Assembly: GCA_911728455.2 (NCBI GenBank)
Contig: OU452223.1
Span: 2,812,174 to 2,876,173, forward strand
Length of the DNA: 64,000 nt
Source: Marthasterias glacialis
Taxonomy: Eukaryota; Echinodermata; Asteroidea; Forcipulatida; Asteriidae
Direction: 5' to 3'
The notes beneath the pieces were generated by a model. The model did no database searches and was not told the origin of the DNA. It worked only from the letters and a program-made list of their open reading frames with translations. Positions 12,001 through 23,793 of the stretch are shown in pieces. A program made the translations under genes and the position numbers. The stretch's first letter is position 1. The number at the start of each line of letters is the position of its first letter.

Positions 12001-14640
12001 CGAAAATCGGGTTTTCCTGGCCAGCCAGGGAAATCTTCCGACTTTAAACGACCAGGGAATGGGGCTGCTCCGAATGCGCTTCAAACGCCTGTCTAATGGC
12101 ACTTTTGTACACGAAGCTGTAACAGAGTGAAAACAAGACTTAGCAACAGCTCTATCTCCCAAAGTAATGGCGGGAAACTGACAAGTCAGACACTGTTGGA
12201 AAGCCCTGCTCATGGGCTTTCCGAAAATGCCAATCTTGGAGCTGTGGAGTGAACAGGGAGGATGCCAGGGACGGCGGTATGAGGAAACCCCGAAAATGTC
12301 CAGTGCATACGGCCATGCTGTGTGTACGTCAACAATAGCCAAGGCCGCTACCTGTGTGCTGGACCGAAGCCAGCAAAAAAAAAAAAAAAACCCGCCAAAA
12401 AAGAAGTCGGCAGCGCCAAGGCCAATTACTCAAGAAATAATGGGACTAGATATAAATTTCTTGTACCTACAGTTAGCTGCCATAGTCCTGCATCCGAAAA
12501 TCTAGATTTCCCGGCCAGCCAGGGCCATCTTCCGCCTTGAAACGACCAGGGAACGGGGCTGCTCCGAATGCGCTTCAAACGCCTGTCTAATGGCACTTCT
12601 GTACACGAAGCTGTAACAGAGTGAAAACAAGACTTAGCAACAGCTCTATCTCCCAAAGTAATGGCGGGAAACTGACAAGTCAGACACTGTTGGAAAGCCC
12701 TGCTCATGGGCTTTCTGAAAATGCCAGTATTGGAGCTGTGGATCAAACAGAGAGGATGCCAGGGACAGCGGAGTGAGGACACCCCGAAAATGTCCAGTGC
12801 ATACGGCCATGCTATGTGTACGTCAACAATGGCCAAGGCCGCTACCTGTGTGCTGGACCGAAGCAAGCAAAAAAAAAAAAAAAAAAACCGCCAAAAAAGA
12901 AGTCGGCAGCGCCAAGGCCAATTACTCAAGAAATAATGGGACTAGATATAAATTTCTTGTACCTGCAGTTAGCTGCCATAGTCCTGCATCCGAAAATCTA
13001 GATTTCCCGGCCAGCCAGGGCCATCTTCTGCCTTGAAACGACCAGGGAACGGGGCTGCTCCGAATGCGCTTCAAACGCCTGTCTAATGGCACTTTTGTAC
13101 ACGAAGCTGTAACAGAGTGAAAACAAGACTTAGCAACAGCTCTATCTCCCAAAGTAATGGCGGGAAACTGACAAGTCAGACACTGTTGGAAAGCCCTGCT
13201 CATGGGCTTTCCGAAAATGCCAATCTTGGAGCTGTGGAGTGAACAGGGAGGATGCCAGGGACGGCGGTATGAGGAAACCCCGAAAATGTCCAGTGCATAC
13301 GGCCATGCTGTGTGTACGTCAACAATAGCCAAGGCCGCTACCTGTGTGCTGGACCGAAGCCAGCAAAAAAAAAAAAAAAACCCGCCAAAAAAGAAGTCGG
13401 CAGCGCCAAGGCCAATTACTCAAGAAATAATGGGACTAGAGAGAAATTTCTTGTACCTGCAGTTAGCTGCCATAGTCCTGCATCCGAAAATCTAGATTTC
13501 CCGGCCAGCCAGGGCCATCTTCCGCCTTGAAACGACCAGGGAACGGGGCTGCTCCGAATGCGCTTCAAACGCCTGTCTAATGGCACTTTTGTACACGAAG
13601 CTGTAACAGGGTGAAAACAAGACTTAGCAACAGCTCTATCTCCCAAAGTAATGGCGGGAAACTGACAAGTCAGACACTGTTGGAAAGCCCTGCTCATGGG
13701 CTTTCCGAAAATGCCAGTATTGGAGCTGTGGATCAAACAGAGAGGATGCCAGGGACAGCGGAGTGAGGACACCCCGAAAATGTCCAGTGCATACGGCCAT
13801 TCTATGTGTACGTCAACAATAGCCAAGGCCGCTACCTGTGTGCTGGACCGAAGCCAGCAAAAAAAAAAAAAAAAAAAAAAACGCCAAAAAAGAAGTCGGC
13901 AGCGCCAAGGCCAATTACTCAAGAAATAATGGGACTAGAGAGAAATTTCTTGTACTTGCAGTTAGCTGCCATAGTCCTGCATCCGAAAATCTAGATTTCC
14001 CGGCCAGCCAGGGCCATCTTCCGCCTTGAAACGACCAGGGAACGGGGCTGCTCCGAATGCGCTTCAAACGCCTGTCTAAAGGCACTTTTGTACACGAAGC
14101 TGTAACAGAGTGAAAACAAGACTTAGCAACAGCTCTATCTCCCAAAGTAATGGCGGGAAACTGACAAGTCGGACACTGTTGGAAAGCCCTGCTCATGGGC
14201 TTTCCGAAAATGCCAGTATTGGAGCTGTGGATCAAACAGGGAGGATGCCAGGGACGGCGGAGTGAGGACACCCCGAAAATGTCCAGTGCATACGGCCATG
14301 CTGTGTGTACGTCAACAATAGCCAAGGCCGCTACGTGTGTGATGGACCGAAGCCAGCAAAAAAAAAAAAAAAAACGCCGGAAAAAGAAGTCGGCAGCGCC
14401 AAGGCCAATTACTCAAGAAATAATGGGACTAGAGAGAAATTTCTTGTACCTGCACTTAGCTGCCATAGTCCTGCATCCGAAAATCTGGTTTTCCCGGCCA
14501 GCCAGGGCCATCTTCCGCCTTGAAACGACCAGGGAGCGGGGCTGCTCCGAATGCGCTTCAAACGCCTGTCTAATGGCACTTTTGTACACGAAGCTGCAAC
14601 AGAGTGAAAACAAAATAAGTCTGACACTGTTGGAAAGCCC
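1..14640. repeat. ~494 bp satellite, about 30 tandem copies
   Basis: The same ~490-500 bp sequence recurs head to tail. An anchor (caattactcaagaaat) recurs near 72, 563, 1063, 1558 and so on to 14,407, so about 30 units are present and the array runs off the left edge. Each unit has an A-tract of variable length, sometimes interrupted by T (3,975; 4,966; 6,931; 9,893). It also has a perfect hairpin formed by ggaaagccc and gggctttcc around a 7-base loop (834-858 in the second unit). Units differ by a few substitutions shared between non-adjacent copies, which implies higher-order repeats. The minus strand stays open for ~163 codons in many units, but no domain is recognisable and the unit length is not a multiple of three. 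I treat it as non-coding satellite. Confidence 0.95.
834..858. other. conserved hairpin within satellite unit (example copy)
   Basis: The stem is ggaaagccc pairing with gggctttcc around the loop tgctcat. The same hairpin occurs in nearly every unit. The stem persists in the diverged copy near 15,715-15,740, where the loop has changed. It resembles neither a histone stem-loop nor any RNA gene I recognise. Confidence 0.7.
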
Positions 14641-16420
14641 TGCACATGGGCATTCCGAAATTGCCGGGCTTTGCGCTGCGGGATAAATAGGGAGGATGCC
14701 AGGGACCGCGGAATGAGGACACCCCGAGGATGTCCAGTGCATACGGCCATGCTTTGTGTACGTCAACATTCGCCAAGGTCGCTACGTGTGTGCTGGACCG
14801 AAGTGAAAGCAAGACTTAGCATCGTCTCTATCTCCCTCATAATTCCGGGATCTTGACAAGTGTGGCACTGTTGCAAAGCTCTATTCAAAAATGCGTAGTT
14901 TAAGGCTTTTGAATTAATAGGGATGATGCTACGGTCCACGGAAGGAGGACACCCCTAGGATGTCCAAAAGATACGGGCAAGTGAGTTTACGTGAACAATA
15001 GCCCAAGTAGGTGTGCCGGACCGAAACCAGCAAGTAAGTCCGGCTAAAAAATGTCGGCAACTCCCTGCTCAATAACTCCAGAATTAATTGGGCTAGAAAA
15101 ACTTTTTGTTTACCTGCAGTTAGCTACTATAGTCTTGCATCCGAAAGTTTAGTTTTGCCGGCCATCCAGGCCCATCTTCTACCTTGAAATGACCATCGAG
15201 CTCGGGTGCTCCGAATGCTCTTCAAATTCATGTATAATGACACTTTTGCACACTACGCTGTAACTGAGTAAAAGCGCGACTTAGCAACGTCTCCATCTCC
15301 CTGAATATTGTCGGAGTCTGCGGAAGGACACCCTGAGGATGTCCAAAAGATACGGACATGCATTTGTACGTGAACAATAGCCCAAGCCGGTGTGCTGGAC
15401 CAAAACCAGCAAGTCAGCCCGGCCAAAAAGAGTCGGCTCCATACTCAATAACTCCAGAAACAATGGGGCTAGAAATTTTTTTTCTGTTACATGCAGTTAG
15501 CTACCATAGTTCTGCGTCCGAAGATTTAGTTTTGCCGGCCATCCAGACCCATCGTCTACCTTGAAACGACCATCAACCAGGGGTGCTCCAAATGTTCTTC
15601 AAACGCATGTCTAATGGCACTTTTCCACACGAAGCTGTAACAGAGTGAAAGCAAGACTTAGCAACGTCTCTATCTCCCTCTATATTGCCAGGATCTTGAC
15701 AAGTGTAATACTGTTGGAAAGCCCTACTCACGGGCTTTCCAGAAATGCCTATTAGGGCTATGGAATAAATATGGAAGATGCTAGGGTCTACGGAACAAGG
15801 ACACCCTAAGGATGTCCAAAAGATACGGGCATACGGGCGTGTGGGTGTACGTGAAATATAGTCCAAGCCGGTGTGCTGAACCGAAATTAGGAAGACAGCC
15901 CAGCCCCCCCCCCGCAAAAAAAAAAAAATAAATAAATAAAATAAATGGGAAGCTCCCTGCTCAATGATTCCAGCAACAATGGGGCTAGAAAGAAGTTTCT
16001 GTTATATGCAGTTAGCTACGATAATCCCGCGTCTGCAAATTGAGTTTTGCCGGCCATCCAGGCTAATCTTCTACCTTGAAACGAACATCGACTTGGGTGC
16101 TCCAAATGCTCTTCAAACACATGTCTAACGGCACTTTTGCACACAAAGCTGTAACACAGTGAAAACAAGAATTAGCAACGTCCTTATCTCCCTCAATATC
16201 TCGGGCTGTGGGTTTAGGAGGATGCCAGAGACCACGGAAGGAGGCCACCCCGAGGATGTCCAAAAGATACGGGCATGTGTGTGTACGTGAACAATAGCCC
16301 AAGTCAGTGTGCTGGACCGAAACCAGCAAGAAAGCAAGACCCCAAAGCTCCCTGCTCAATAACTCCAAAAATAATTGGGCTAGAAAGAATCTCCCCAAAC
16401 CCCCCAACCAAATAATTATA
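14641..16420. repeat. diverged satellite-related copies at array edge
   Basis: About four degenerate units follow the clean array. They keep landmarks such as the paired ggaca/tgtcc segment, the gatacgggca segment and the tgtgctggaccgaa segment (for example 14,690-14,810, 14,940-15,020, 15,310-15,410, 15,780-15,890, 16,215-16,330). Indels and substitutions are frequent. A further copy lies at 21,343-21,700. This suggests an older dispersed repeat from which the homogeneous array was amplified. Confidence 0.85.
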
Positions 16421-16939
16421 CTAGACCTATCCTTTTTATTCTTACTCGACGTCTTGGCTGCTTTGTTTTCACACTACGTGAAATTAGAAACGAGACGTCA
16501 ATTTCTCGTTTGTACTGCGTCTGTCGGGGCTCCGTGATTTCAAAAACCCTGCAACCTCCAAACTGAGGCAAACAATAACGGTTTGCTTCAACTACACTGT
16601 CGTGAGACAATTCTTTTCGGTGTCTTCTCAGATACCACACAACATGATGCATAATAATGTGCATCCCAAACACTGCCGTAAGGAGAACGACTTGGCTTCA
16701 TATTTACCATTATGGTGATAAATACCAGCTTCTAAGATGGGACCAGGCAATGATTTGGAGCTTACAATGCGGACTTGTTTTCATTATCTCTCAGTATGAA
16801 AACTCAATACGTCATTCAAACTAGGAGTAAGGTTATCTGTATTTATACTTCGGGAAAGCGTTCAGTTTGGAAATTAGCCCTAAAAGTTTGCACCCCCGTC
16901 TGATAGTCCAGGACCCCGTCCGTGAGAGTTGGGCGGCAC

Positions 16940-16987
16940 CCCCCCCCAACACACACACACACCCACACACCCACACACACACACACA
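16940..16987. repeat. C-run and (CA)n microsatellite
   Basis: A run of C is followed by alternating CA with CCCA interruptions. The matching site in copy 2 (near 22,226-22,255) is contracted to a few CA pairs, as expected for an unstable microsatellite. Confidence 0.9.
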
Positions 16988-17183
16988 TGCACCACCACCC
17001 TCATGTACTTTAAAAATTTCCACAATTTCACCTCTAAATTTCAGGCGAACCTAATGTTACTGAAAAGGTCTAAAAAATGATGTCGATTTATACATGAAGA
17101 TTTAAGGCGCATTCAGCCCCTCTGCCTAGCTGAAGATTTGAATTTGAGTCAATTGGTTCTCATGGAGATGTTTCAAATTCAAT

Positions 17184-17963
17184 AGACCGATTGCGCGACC
17201 TTTGTCACGTGACCCCTGTTGGGTATAAAATGTAAACACACACGTAATCCTCCATAGGAAAGGGTGGTACGGTACACGATGCATTTTGTTTATTCGATCG
17301 AGGCTTTTCTTGTCCGAAATCTGTGAAAGATATTCCAGAGTTTGTACCAAAGACCTTCAAGTGGCTGAATAAAGCCAGTAAGTACAATTCCAGCAAGTAT
17401 CTATTCTGTATAAATGTGCACGATGTGTACACAGCACGCGACGGAACGTTAGGCGAGACGACCGCGATCACCACACACTTTTTAACACAAAAATTTCAAA
17501 GTTTTGAAGCTGAACTCATCCAAAGAAATTGCTTTCCAAAACTAAGTGATTCCTTTGCCTATTTGAAATTCTGCAAGGCTAGGTATTAATGCTCACTTTT
17601 CCAACATTCTTTACCCCTTTTTACAGTGATTTAGGCCAACATTACAAACAAAATAACACACGGGTAGCTACATACAGAATAGTCATCCGACGCCGGTAGT
17701 GCATGGCTAAAAAACCCTCTTTTTAGTAGAATCCTGTTAAATTAAGAAACAGAGATGTGATTTAAATTAATGCCACAACATACTACTTTAAATAAAGGGG
17801 CTGATTAACTAATTCGTCGCTTAACGAAAATAAAATCGACTGTTTTCGAACTCACTCTGTGTCACGGCTTATGCTTTTACACGCATTTTTTCATCAGCTG
17901 TATGACGTCATACCAGATAGGGGTTCACGTGACCGCATGTAAACATTGTCGCACAATCGGTCT
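17184..17963. mobile_element. TIR element E1 (780 bp), AT target duplication
   Basis: The element starts agaccgattgcgcgac and ends gtcgcacaatcggtct, giving ~16 bp imperfect terminal inverted repeats. Beside each end is a cacgtgac-type subterminal motif. It is flanked by AT on both sides (17,182-17,183 and 17,964-17,965). The corresponding position in duplication copy 2 (about 22,440-22,452) has the uninterrupted target with a single AT. Both the inserted and the empty alleles are therefore visible. A 2-bp duplication with such TIRs is compatible with ISL2EU-type elements related to PIF/Harbinger. No complete transposase is present, so that name is tentative. Confidence 0.85.
17249..17589 (+). 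pseudogene. open frame inside E1, no recognised domain
   Basis: A frame is open from a stop at 17,245 to the TAA after 17,586. It has no ATG at the left; a GTG at 17,323 gives 88 codons. The translated middle contains PEFVPKTFKWLNKASKYN and the end contains FAYLKFCKARY. The homologous stretches in E2 (about 18,310-18,480) and E3 (about 22,790-22,950) are broken, so this may be the better preserved remnant of an element-encoded protein. I do not recognise the fold. It could also be chance. Confidence 0.25.
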
Positions 17964-18178
17964 ATTCAACAGATAAATCATAAAGCAGAATATAAAGTAA
18001 GGATTTCACGGAGAGAGTTGAGAAAAATAAGATTAAAACAAACAAATAAAAAAGCCAAGTTGTCAAATGGTAAGCAGGAAATATTGCCCCCTCCCCAAGC
18101 AATCCCCTGACCCCATCCAAGCCAGGCCATTGACTGTTTCCTTCAGCCTACTAAAACAATCGTTTTGAGTAAGGCAAT

Positions 18179-18650
18179 AGACCGACTGCGCGACCCACGT
18201 CACGTGGCCTCTAGTGGGTATTTAATGTAAACAAACACGAGGACCTCCATAGGAAAGTGCGCTACGGTACATGGTGGTTGTTGCATTTGCTTACTCAATC
18301 TATTCTAGGCTCTATGATTCTAGAGTTTGATTCGAGAGTTTGTATCTGAGACTTTCGAGAGGATGAATGAGGCCAGTAAGGACAGTTCAGGAAGTTTTTA
18401 ACATTTTACAAGGAACGTATATGTTCACGGTGTAGTACTACTTGCACGACGTGTTTGATTGAAATCAAAGTCACAACATACAACTGTACTAAAAGGGCTT
18501 AGTAACTTTGCTATTATTACCAAAAGCCGACTGTTTGTGTGACTGTCAGTCACAGCATGTATTTGCACGTAGTTTGCTATCAGCTCAGATGGCGTAGTAC
18601 CCACTACAGATCACATGACGACATGTAAACAATCGTCGCACAATCGGTCT
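18179..18650. mobile_element. TIR element E2, related to E1
   Basis: It starts agaccgactgcgcgac and ends gtcgcacaatcggtct, about 472 bp. The left flank is AT; the right flank reads TT, probably a mutated AT. It shares internal sequence with E1. The counterpart E3 sits at the same place in duplication copy 2, so this insertion predates the duplication. Confidence 0.85.
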
Positions 18651-19309
18651 TTTGAGGCTCGCCCGAACCAAATTAATTTTTAGTCCCGCTCAGTCTAAAT
18701 TGAATAATTTTAATGTGAATATCAAGTAAGCCTAAAGCAAGACCAGCAGGAAAAGCCATAAATGACACTACACATTTTAAGAGGCAACATACATACTCGT
18801 AATCGTTCGAGTTTGTTTGAATACAATGGGTTAATGATACCACATTACACTTCACATCTGCAGGGTAACTGTAGCCAACTGTCAAAAGTAAAACATGCTG
18901 ATCGCACAAAATTATTGTTACTTTTATGTTATTTTTTCCTTTTTATTTGTTGACATATTTTTTTCTCTTCTTTGGCTATACAGATATCAATCATGACAAC
19001 AAATATTAAATATACATATGTTATGGACTATTTACAATTAGAGAGAAAAAATGTACTCCATTACGGGAGGCTGCTGTACTTTACAGTAAGTAAAGCCATC
19101 GGGATTTGATAACAAATGGGTGAAATATTCACACAGCTGAAAAGGCTGACCGAACTTTCCCAGACAACTAATTAATTATTTTATTTCTTCTTCCTGATAA
19201 TATGAGGATGGGTTATACACAAACAAATATTTGGGTTACAAATTATTTAGTTACCAACTAATAAGTGAAACTACACTGTAAGCTACGGTGGTCGTGTCAT
19301 TGTGCAGTT

Positions 19310-19329
19310 ACACTGTGTGCACACAGTGT
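19310..19329. other. 20-bp perfect palindrome (copy 1)
   Basis: The sequence acactgtgtgcacacagtgt equals its own reverse complement. It is intact in all three copies of the block (also 23,774-23,793 and 58,656-58,675). Confidence 0.8.
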
Positions 19330-20138
19330 CACTAAATACAAATACATGTAAATGCACTTCCTGTCCGGAAACTGGACACACATGACAAGTTTAAAAGGAA
19401 TGGAAACAAGCTACATTTTTCGAGCAGAAACTGACAATGTACAATGTCGTTTTTCATGCTCTATCCATCTGTATTTACCTGCCTTGTTAGTCACAATATC
19501 ATAACACAAGTAAAGCATGAAAAAGGGCAACTTTTAAACTCACCGCCACGCCCGCTTTGTAGTCAAAATTCCTCGTGCCTTTCCTAGATTGGTACCCTTG
19601 TACACGAGCAACAGACCGTATCGAATTGGAAGAAAATAGTCAAGAATTAAGACTGATTCGGATTTTGCATTGTCACAATGTAGTAAAAGGTATGAGAAGC
19701 CTCAGTGTAAAGCTGTGATGTAAATATTTCTAAATGATTGACAAATACCCGAAGTAACTTAAGCAAGTCCAATATGTCAAATAAGTGTAAAACATGATTC
19801 ACTCCCATAAAGTAATAACAATAGAAAAATTCTGGACGTCAAAATCAGGCCGCACGAACTTAAATTTTGGTTTCCACATGGCCGGTCATACACAACTTGA
19901 AAAATTAATGAACAAAGGAGATCGCTTTTAAATTGGATAAAGGCTGCAAAATCGGTGAGGGAAATTATGCTTTGAATGGATGAAGAAGGGGAGTGTGATG
20001 ATGGTAACGCATTCATCAATATCTAGCCGATCTATGACACAGTGTGACCTTCATTTATCTGATGAGTAAACGCTGGACAAGTACTTTGTTCATTTCTGAT
20101 GTTTCCTGCCAATATCCATTTTAAAAATTTAAGTGAAT

Positions 20139-20284
20139 AGACCGTTCCGGCCTGTCAATCAAACTTTGTGCCTTGACCAATTGGATCACGCCTTTTGGTC
20201 ATGTGACTTTGGTCACACGTGCAGCGTAAACGTATACAAACTAAGGTGTGTGGGCGGGGCTTGTTGCCGAAGCCGGAACGGTCT
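20139..20284. mobile_element. 146 bp MITE E4 with 13-bp perfect TIRs
   Basis: The ends are agaccgttccggc and gccggaacggtct, a perfect 13-bp inverted repeat, flanked by AT (20,137-20,138 and 20,285-20,286). Copy 2 near 24,625-24,640 carries the uninterrupted target gtgaattcat with one AT. The terminal agaccg is shared with E1-E3, so E4 is probably a short non-autonomous relative. Confidence 0.88.
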
Positions 20285-22660
20285 ATTCATTTGTCGAATC
20301 AAACTCGCTAAGCAATAAAGATTGATATGCAATAAAGATTAATACAAGGCTTCCTCATCATATTTAGCAATCTTAGATCTTCGTGAATCATCACCTTGGC
20401 TTTTTTTTTTTTATTTTGATTTGTTTTTAAATCTATTGGTTTTTCCACTAAACGCGAAAAGCCTTTGTTCTTCATGAAAGCTTGGATCTTCATGACTCAA
20501 CGTCCAAGCCAAGATCGCATAGTAAAGATGTACATAGTACAGTTACGTTATTGCGACATCATGAGATCTCATATGACTTCACGTTAAAGGTGCAATTTTT
20601 AAATATTTGAAAATCTGTATCAGCTCAAGCACAAAGGACCAAAGGCTGCTTTTTACGGCTTTTGATATGCTTTGTATCTAGGTCTTTGTTTTCTGTTTTG
20701 TGCGATGCGTGAAATCACGTAGGCTTTACTTCCGCTCGAAACCGGAAAAGCCTTATATCTAAAAGTGGAAACTCTTTTAATTGCTCTTTAAAGATGTTAT
20801 AGTCCCGTAAGGATCTAGTTAAAAAAAGAGTAACTGTGACGTCATAAAATACCCGAGCGCCCTCTAGCGGCAGGTTGAAAACAATTCAAGTTTCAGATTG
20901 GTGACATCTTCGCGCGTCACATGACATCACCTTAAAGGTGCAATTTTCTAAGATTCATCTCAACATGAAAACAATGCTCGATCAAGCTGAAACTTTGCAG
21001 GTAGTCAAGCCAGGATGTGTTGCATGACAAATTTGAAAATTTGTATTAATGGAGTCATCTATTGTCACATCTTTTAAAGGTACAGTTTTACAAGATCTGT
21101 GCATACAGAGGAAAAATGACTCAAAGGTTGGTTGACTGGACCCTAATTTATGGCCCTTCCTTAGCACAGAATTTTGCACTTACAACCACTTACAGCGCAT
21201 AGTATCACACGCTTTTCAAAGCACCAAAGCAAGGCCATTGAGTTGGGCCTATGATGCGTTAATTGTAAAACTACAGATAAGTACAAACATCAATGATGTA
21301 CATTAATCACAACTTTAACAATCTAAAATACTTATCAGCAACAGAGTGAAAACAAGAATTAGCAACGTCTCTATATCTCCCCCAATATTGGAGAGATCTT
21401 AATAAGTGTTACACTGTTGGAAAGCCATACTCATGGGCATTCACAAAATGTTCAATCTCGGGCTTTGGGATATTTAAGGAGGATGCCAGAGACCCCGGAA
21501 GAAGGCCACACCGAGGATGTCCAAAAGATACGGGCATGTGTGTGTACGTGAACAATAGCCCAAGTCAGTGTGCTGGGCCGAAACCAGCAAATAAGCATGG
21601 CCAAAAAAAAAAAATAATAAATAAATTGGCAGCTTCCTGCTCAATAACTCCACAATATAATTGGGCCAGAAAGATTTTCCCCGAACCCCCCCCCCCAACC
21701 AAATAATTATATTCGACCTATCCTTTTCATTCTTACTCGACGTCTTGGCTGCTTTGTTTTCACACTACGTGAAATTAGAAACGAGACGTCAATGTCTCGT
21801 TTGTACTGCGTCTGTCGGGGCTCCGTGATTTCAAAAACCCCGCAACCTCCAAACTGAGGCAAACAATAACGGTTTGCTTCAGCTACACTGTCGTGAGACA
21901 ATTCTTTTCGGTGTCTTCTCAGATGCCACACAAAATGATGCATAATAATGTGTATCCCAAACACTGCCGTCAGGAGAACGACTTGGCTTCATATTTACCA
22001 TATGGTGATAAATACAAGCTTCTAAGATGGGACCAGGCAATGATTTGGAGCTTACAATGCGGACTTGTTTTCATTATCTCTTAGTGTGAAAACTCAATAC
22101 GTCATTCATACAGGAGTAAGGTTATCTGAATTTATACTTCGGGAAAGCGTTCAGTTTGGAAATAAGCCCTAAAAGATTGCACCCCCGTCTGATGGTCCTG
22201 GACCAATCCCTGAGAGTTGGGCGGCACCCCAGCCCTACCCACCCCACACATGCACCACCACTCTCTTGTACTTTCAAAAGTTCCACCATTGCACCTCTAA
22301 GTTTTAGGCGAACCTAATGTTTTTGAAAAGGTCCGAAAAACTGATGTCGATTTATACATGAAGATTTAAGGCGCATTCAGCCCCTCTGCCTAACTGAAGA
22401 TTTGAATTTGAGTCAATTGGATCTCATGGAGATGACTCCAATTCAATTCAAGAGATAAACTATACAGAAGAAAACAAAGTAAGGATCTCACGGAGAGAGT
22501 TGAGAAAAATAAGATTAAAACAAACAAATAAAAAGGCAAGTTGTTGTCAAATGTTAAAAGGGAAATATTGCCCCCTCCCCAAGCAATCCCCTAACCCCAT
22601 CCAAGCCAGGCCATTGACTGTTTCTTTCAGCCTTTTAAAATAATCGTTTTTAGTAATAAT

Positions 22661-23120
22661 AGACAGATTGCGCGACCCACGTCACGTGGCCTGTAGTGGG
22701 TATTTAATGTAAACAAACACGAGGGTCTCCATAGGAAAGTGCGCTACGGCACATGGTGATTGTTGCATTTGTTTATTCGATCGAGGCTCTATGAAAAATA
22801 TTCCAGAGCTTGTATTAGAGACTTTCGTGTGGACGAATACGGCCAGTTAGGACAGTTCAGGAAGTTTTTAAAATTCTACAAGGAACGTATATGTTCACGG
22901 TGCAGTACTTCTTGCACGACGTGTTTGATTGAAATCAAAGTCACAACATACAACTGTACTAAAAGGGCTTAGTAACTGTGCTATTATTACCAAAAGCCGA
23001 CTGTTTGTGTGACTTTCGGTCACAGCATGTATTTGCACGTAGTTTGCTATCAGCTCAGATGGCGTAGTACTCACTACAGGTCACATGACGACATGTAAAC
23101 ATTGGTCGCGCAATCGGTCT
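22661..23120. mobile_element. TIR element E3, paralogous site to E2
   Basis: It starts agacagattgcgcgac and ends gtcgcgcaatcggtct, about 460 bp, with AT on both flanks (22,659-22,660 and 23,121-23,122). It occupies the same site as E2 and was carried along by the segmental duplication. Confidence 0.85.
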
Positions 23121-23773
23121 ATTGAGGCTCGCCCGAACCAAATTAATTTTTAGTCCCGCTCAGTCTCAATTGAATAATTTTAATGTGAATATCAAGTAAG
23201 CCTAAAGCAAGACCAGCAGGAAAAGCCATAAATGACACTACACATTTTAAGAGGCAACATACATACTCGTAATCATTCGAGTTTGTTTGAATACAATGGG
23301 TTAATGATACCACATTACACTTCACGTCTGCGGGGTAACTGTAGCCAACTGTCAAAAGTAAAACATGCTTATTGCACATAATTATTGTTACTTTCATGTT
23401 TATTTTTTTTTTATTTGTTGACATTTTTTCTCTTCTTTGGCTATACAGATATCAATCATGACAACAAATATTAAATATACATATGTTATGGACTATTTAC
23501 AATTAGAGAGAAAAAATGTACTCCATTACGGGAGGCTGCTGTACTTTACAGTAAGTAAAGCCATCGGGATTTGATAACAAATGGGTGAAATATTCACACA
23601 GCTGAAAAGGCTGACCGAAATTTCCCAGACAACTATTTGTTATTTTTTTTCTTCTTCCTGATAATATGAGGATGGGTTATACACAAAGAAATATTTGGGT
23701 TACAAATTATTTAGTTACCAACTAATAAGTGAAACTACACTGTAAGCTACAGTGGTCGTGTCATTGTGCAGTT

Positions 23774-23793
23774 ACACTGTGTGCACACAGTGT
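23774..23793. other. 20-bp perfect palindrome (copy 2)
   Basis: Identical to the palindrome at 19,310-19,329 and located at the matching position in duplication copy 2. Confidence 0.8.

Larger units (their letters stand above)
16155..21130. repeat. segmental duplication A, copy 1
   Basis: This block aligns colinearly with 21,343-25,700, starting inside the satellite-like sequence. Shared landmarks include the cttactcgacgtcttggctg segment (16,442 and 21,733), the block around 19,000-19,900 (23,450-24,400) and repeated ttaaaggtgca segments at the right end. Copy 1 contains two insertions absent from copy 2 (17,184-17,963 and 20,139-20,284). No convincing host coding region was seen; the open frames are short and unconserved. 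Confidence 0.88.

Noticed and set aside
20858..20876. Isolated CTCF-like site (gcgccctctagcggcag)
   Set aside because: A reasonable reverse-strand match, but a single site that is degraded in duplication copy 2. Not enough to call without binding data.
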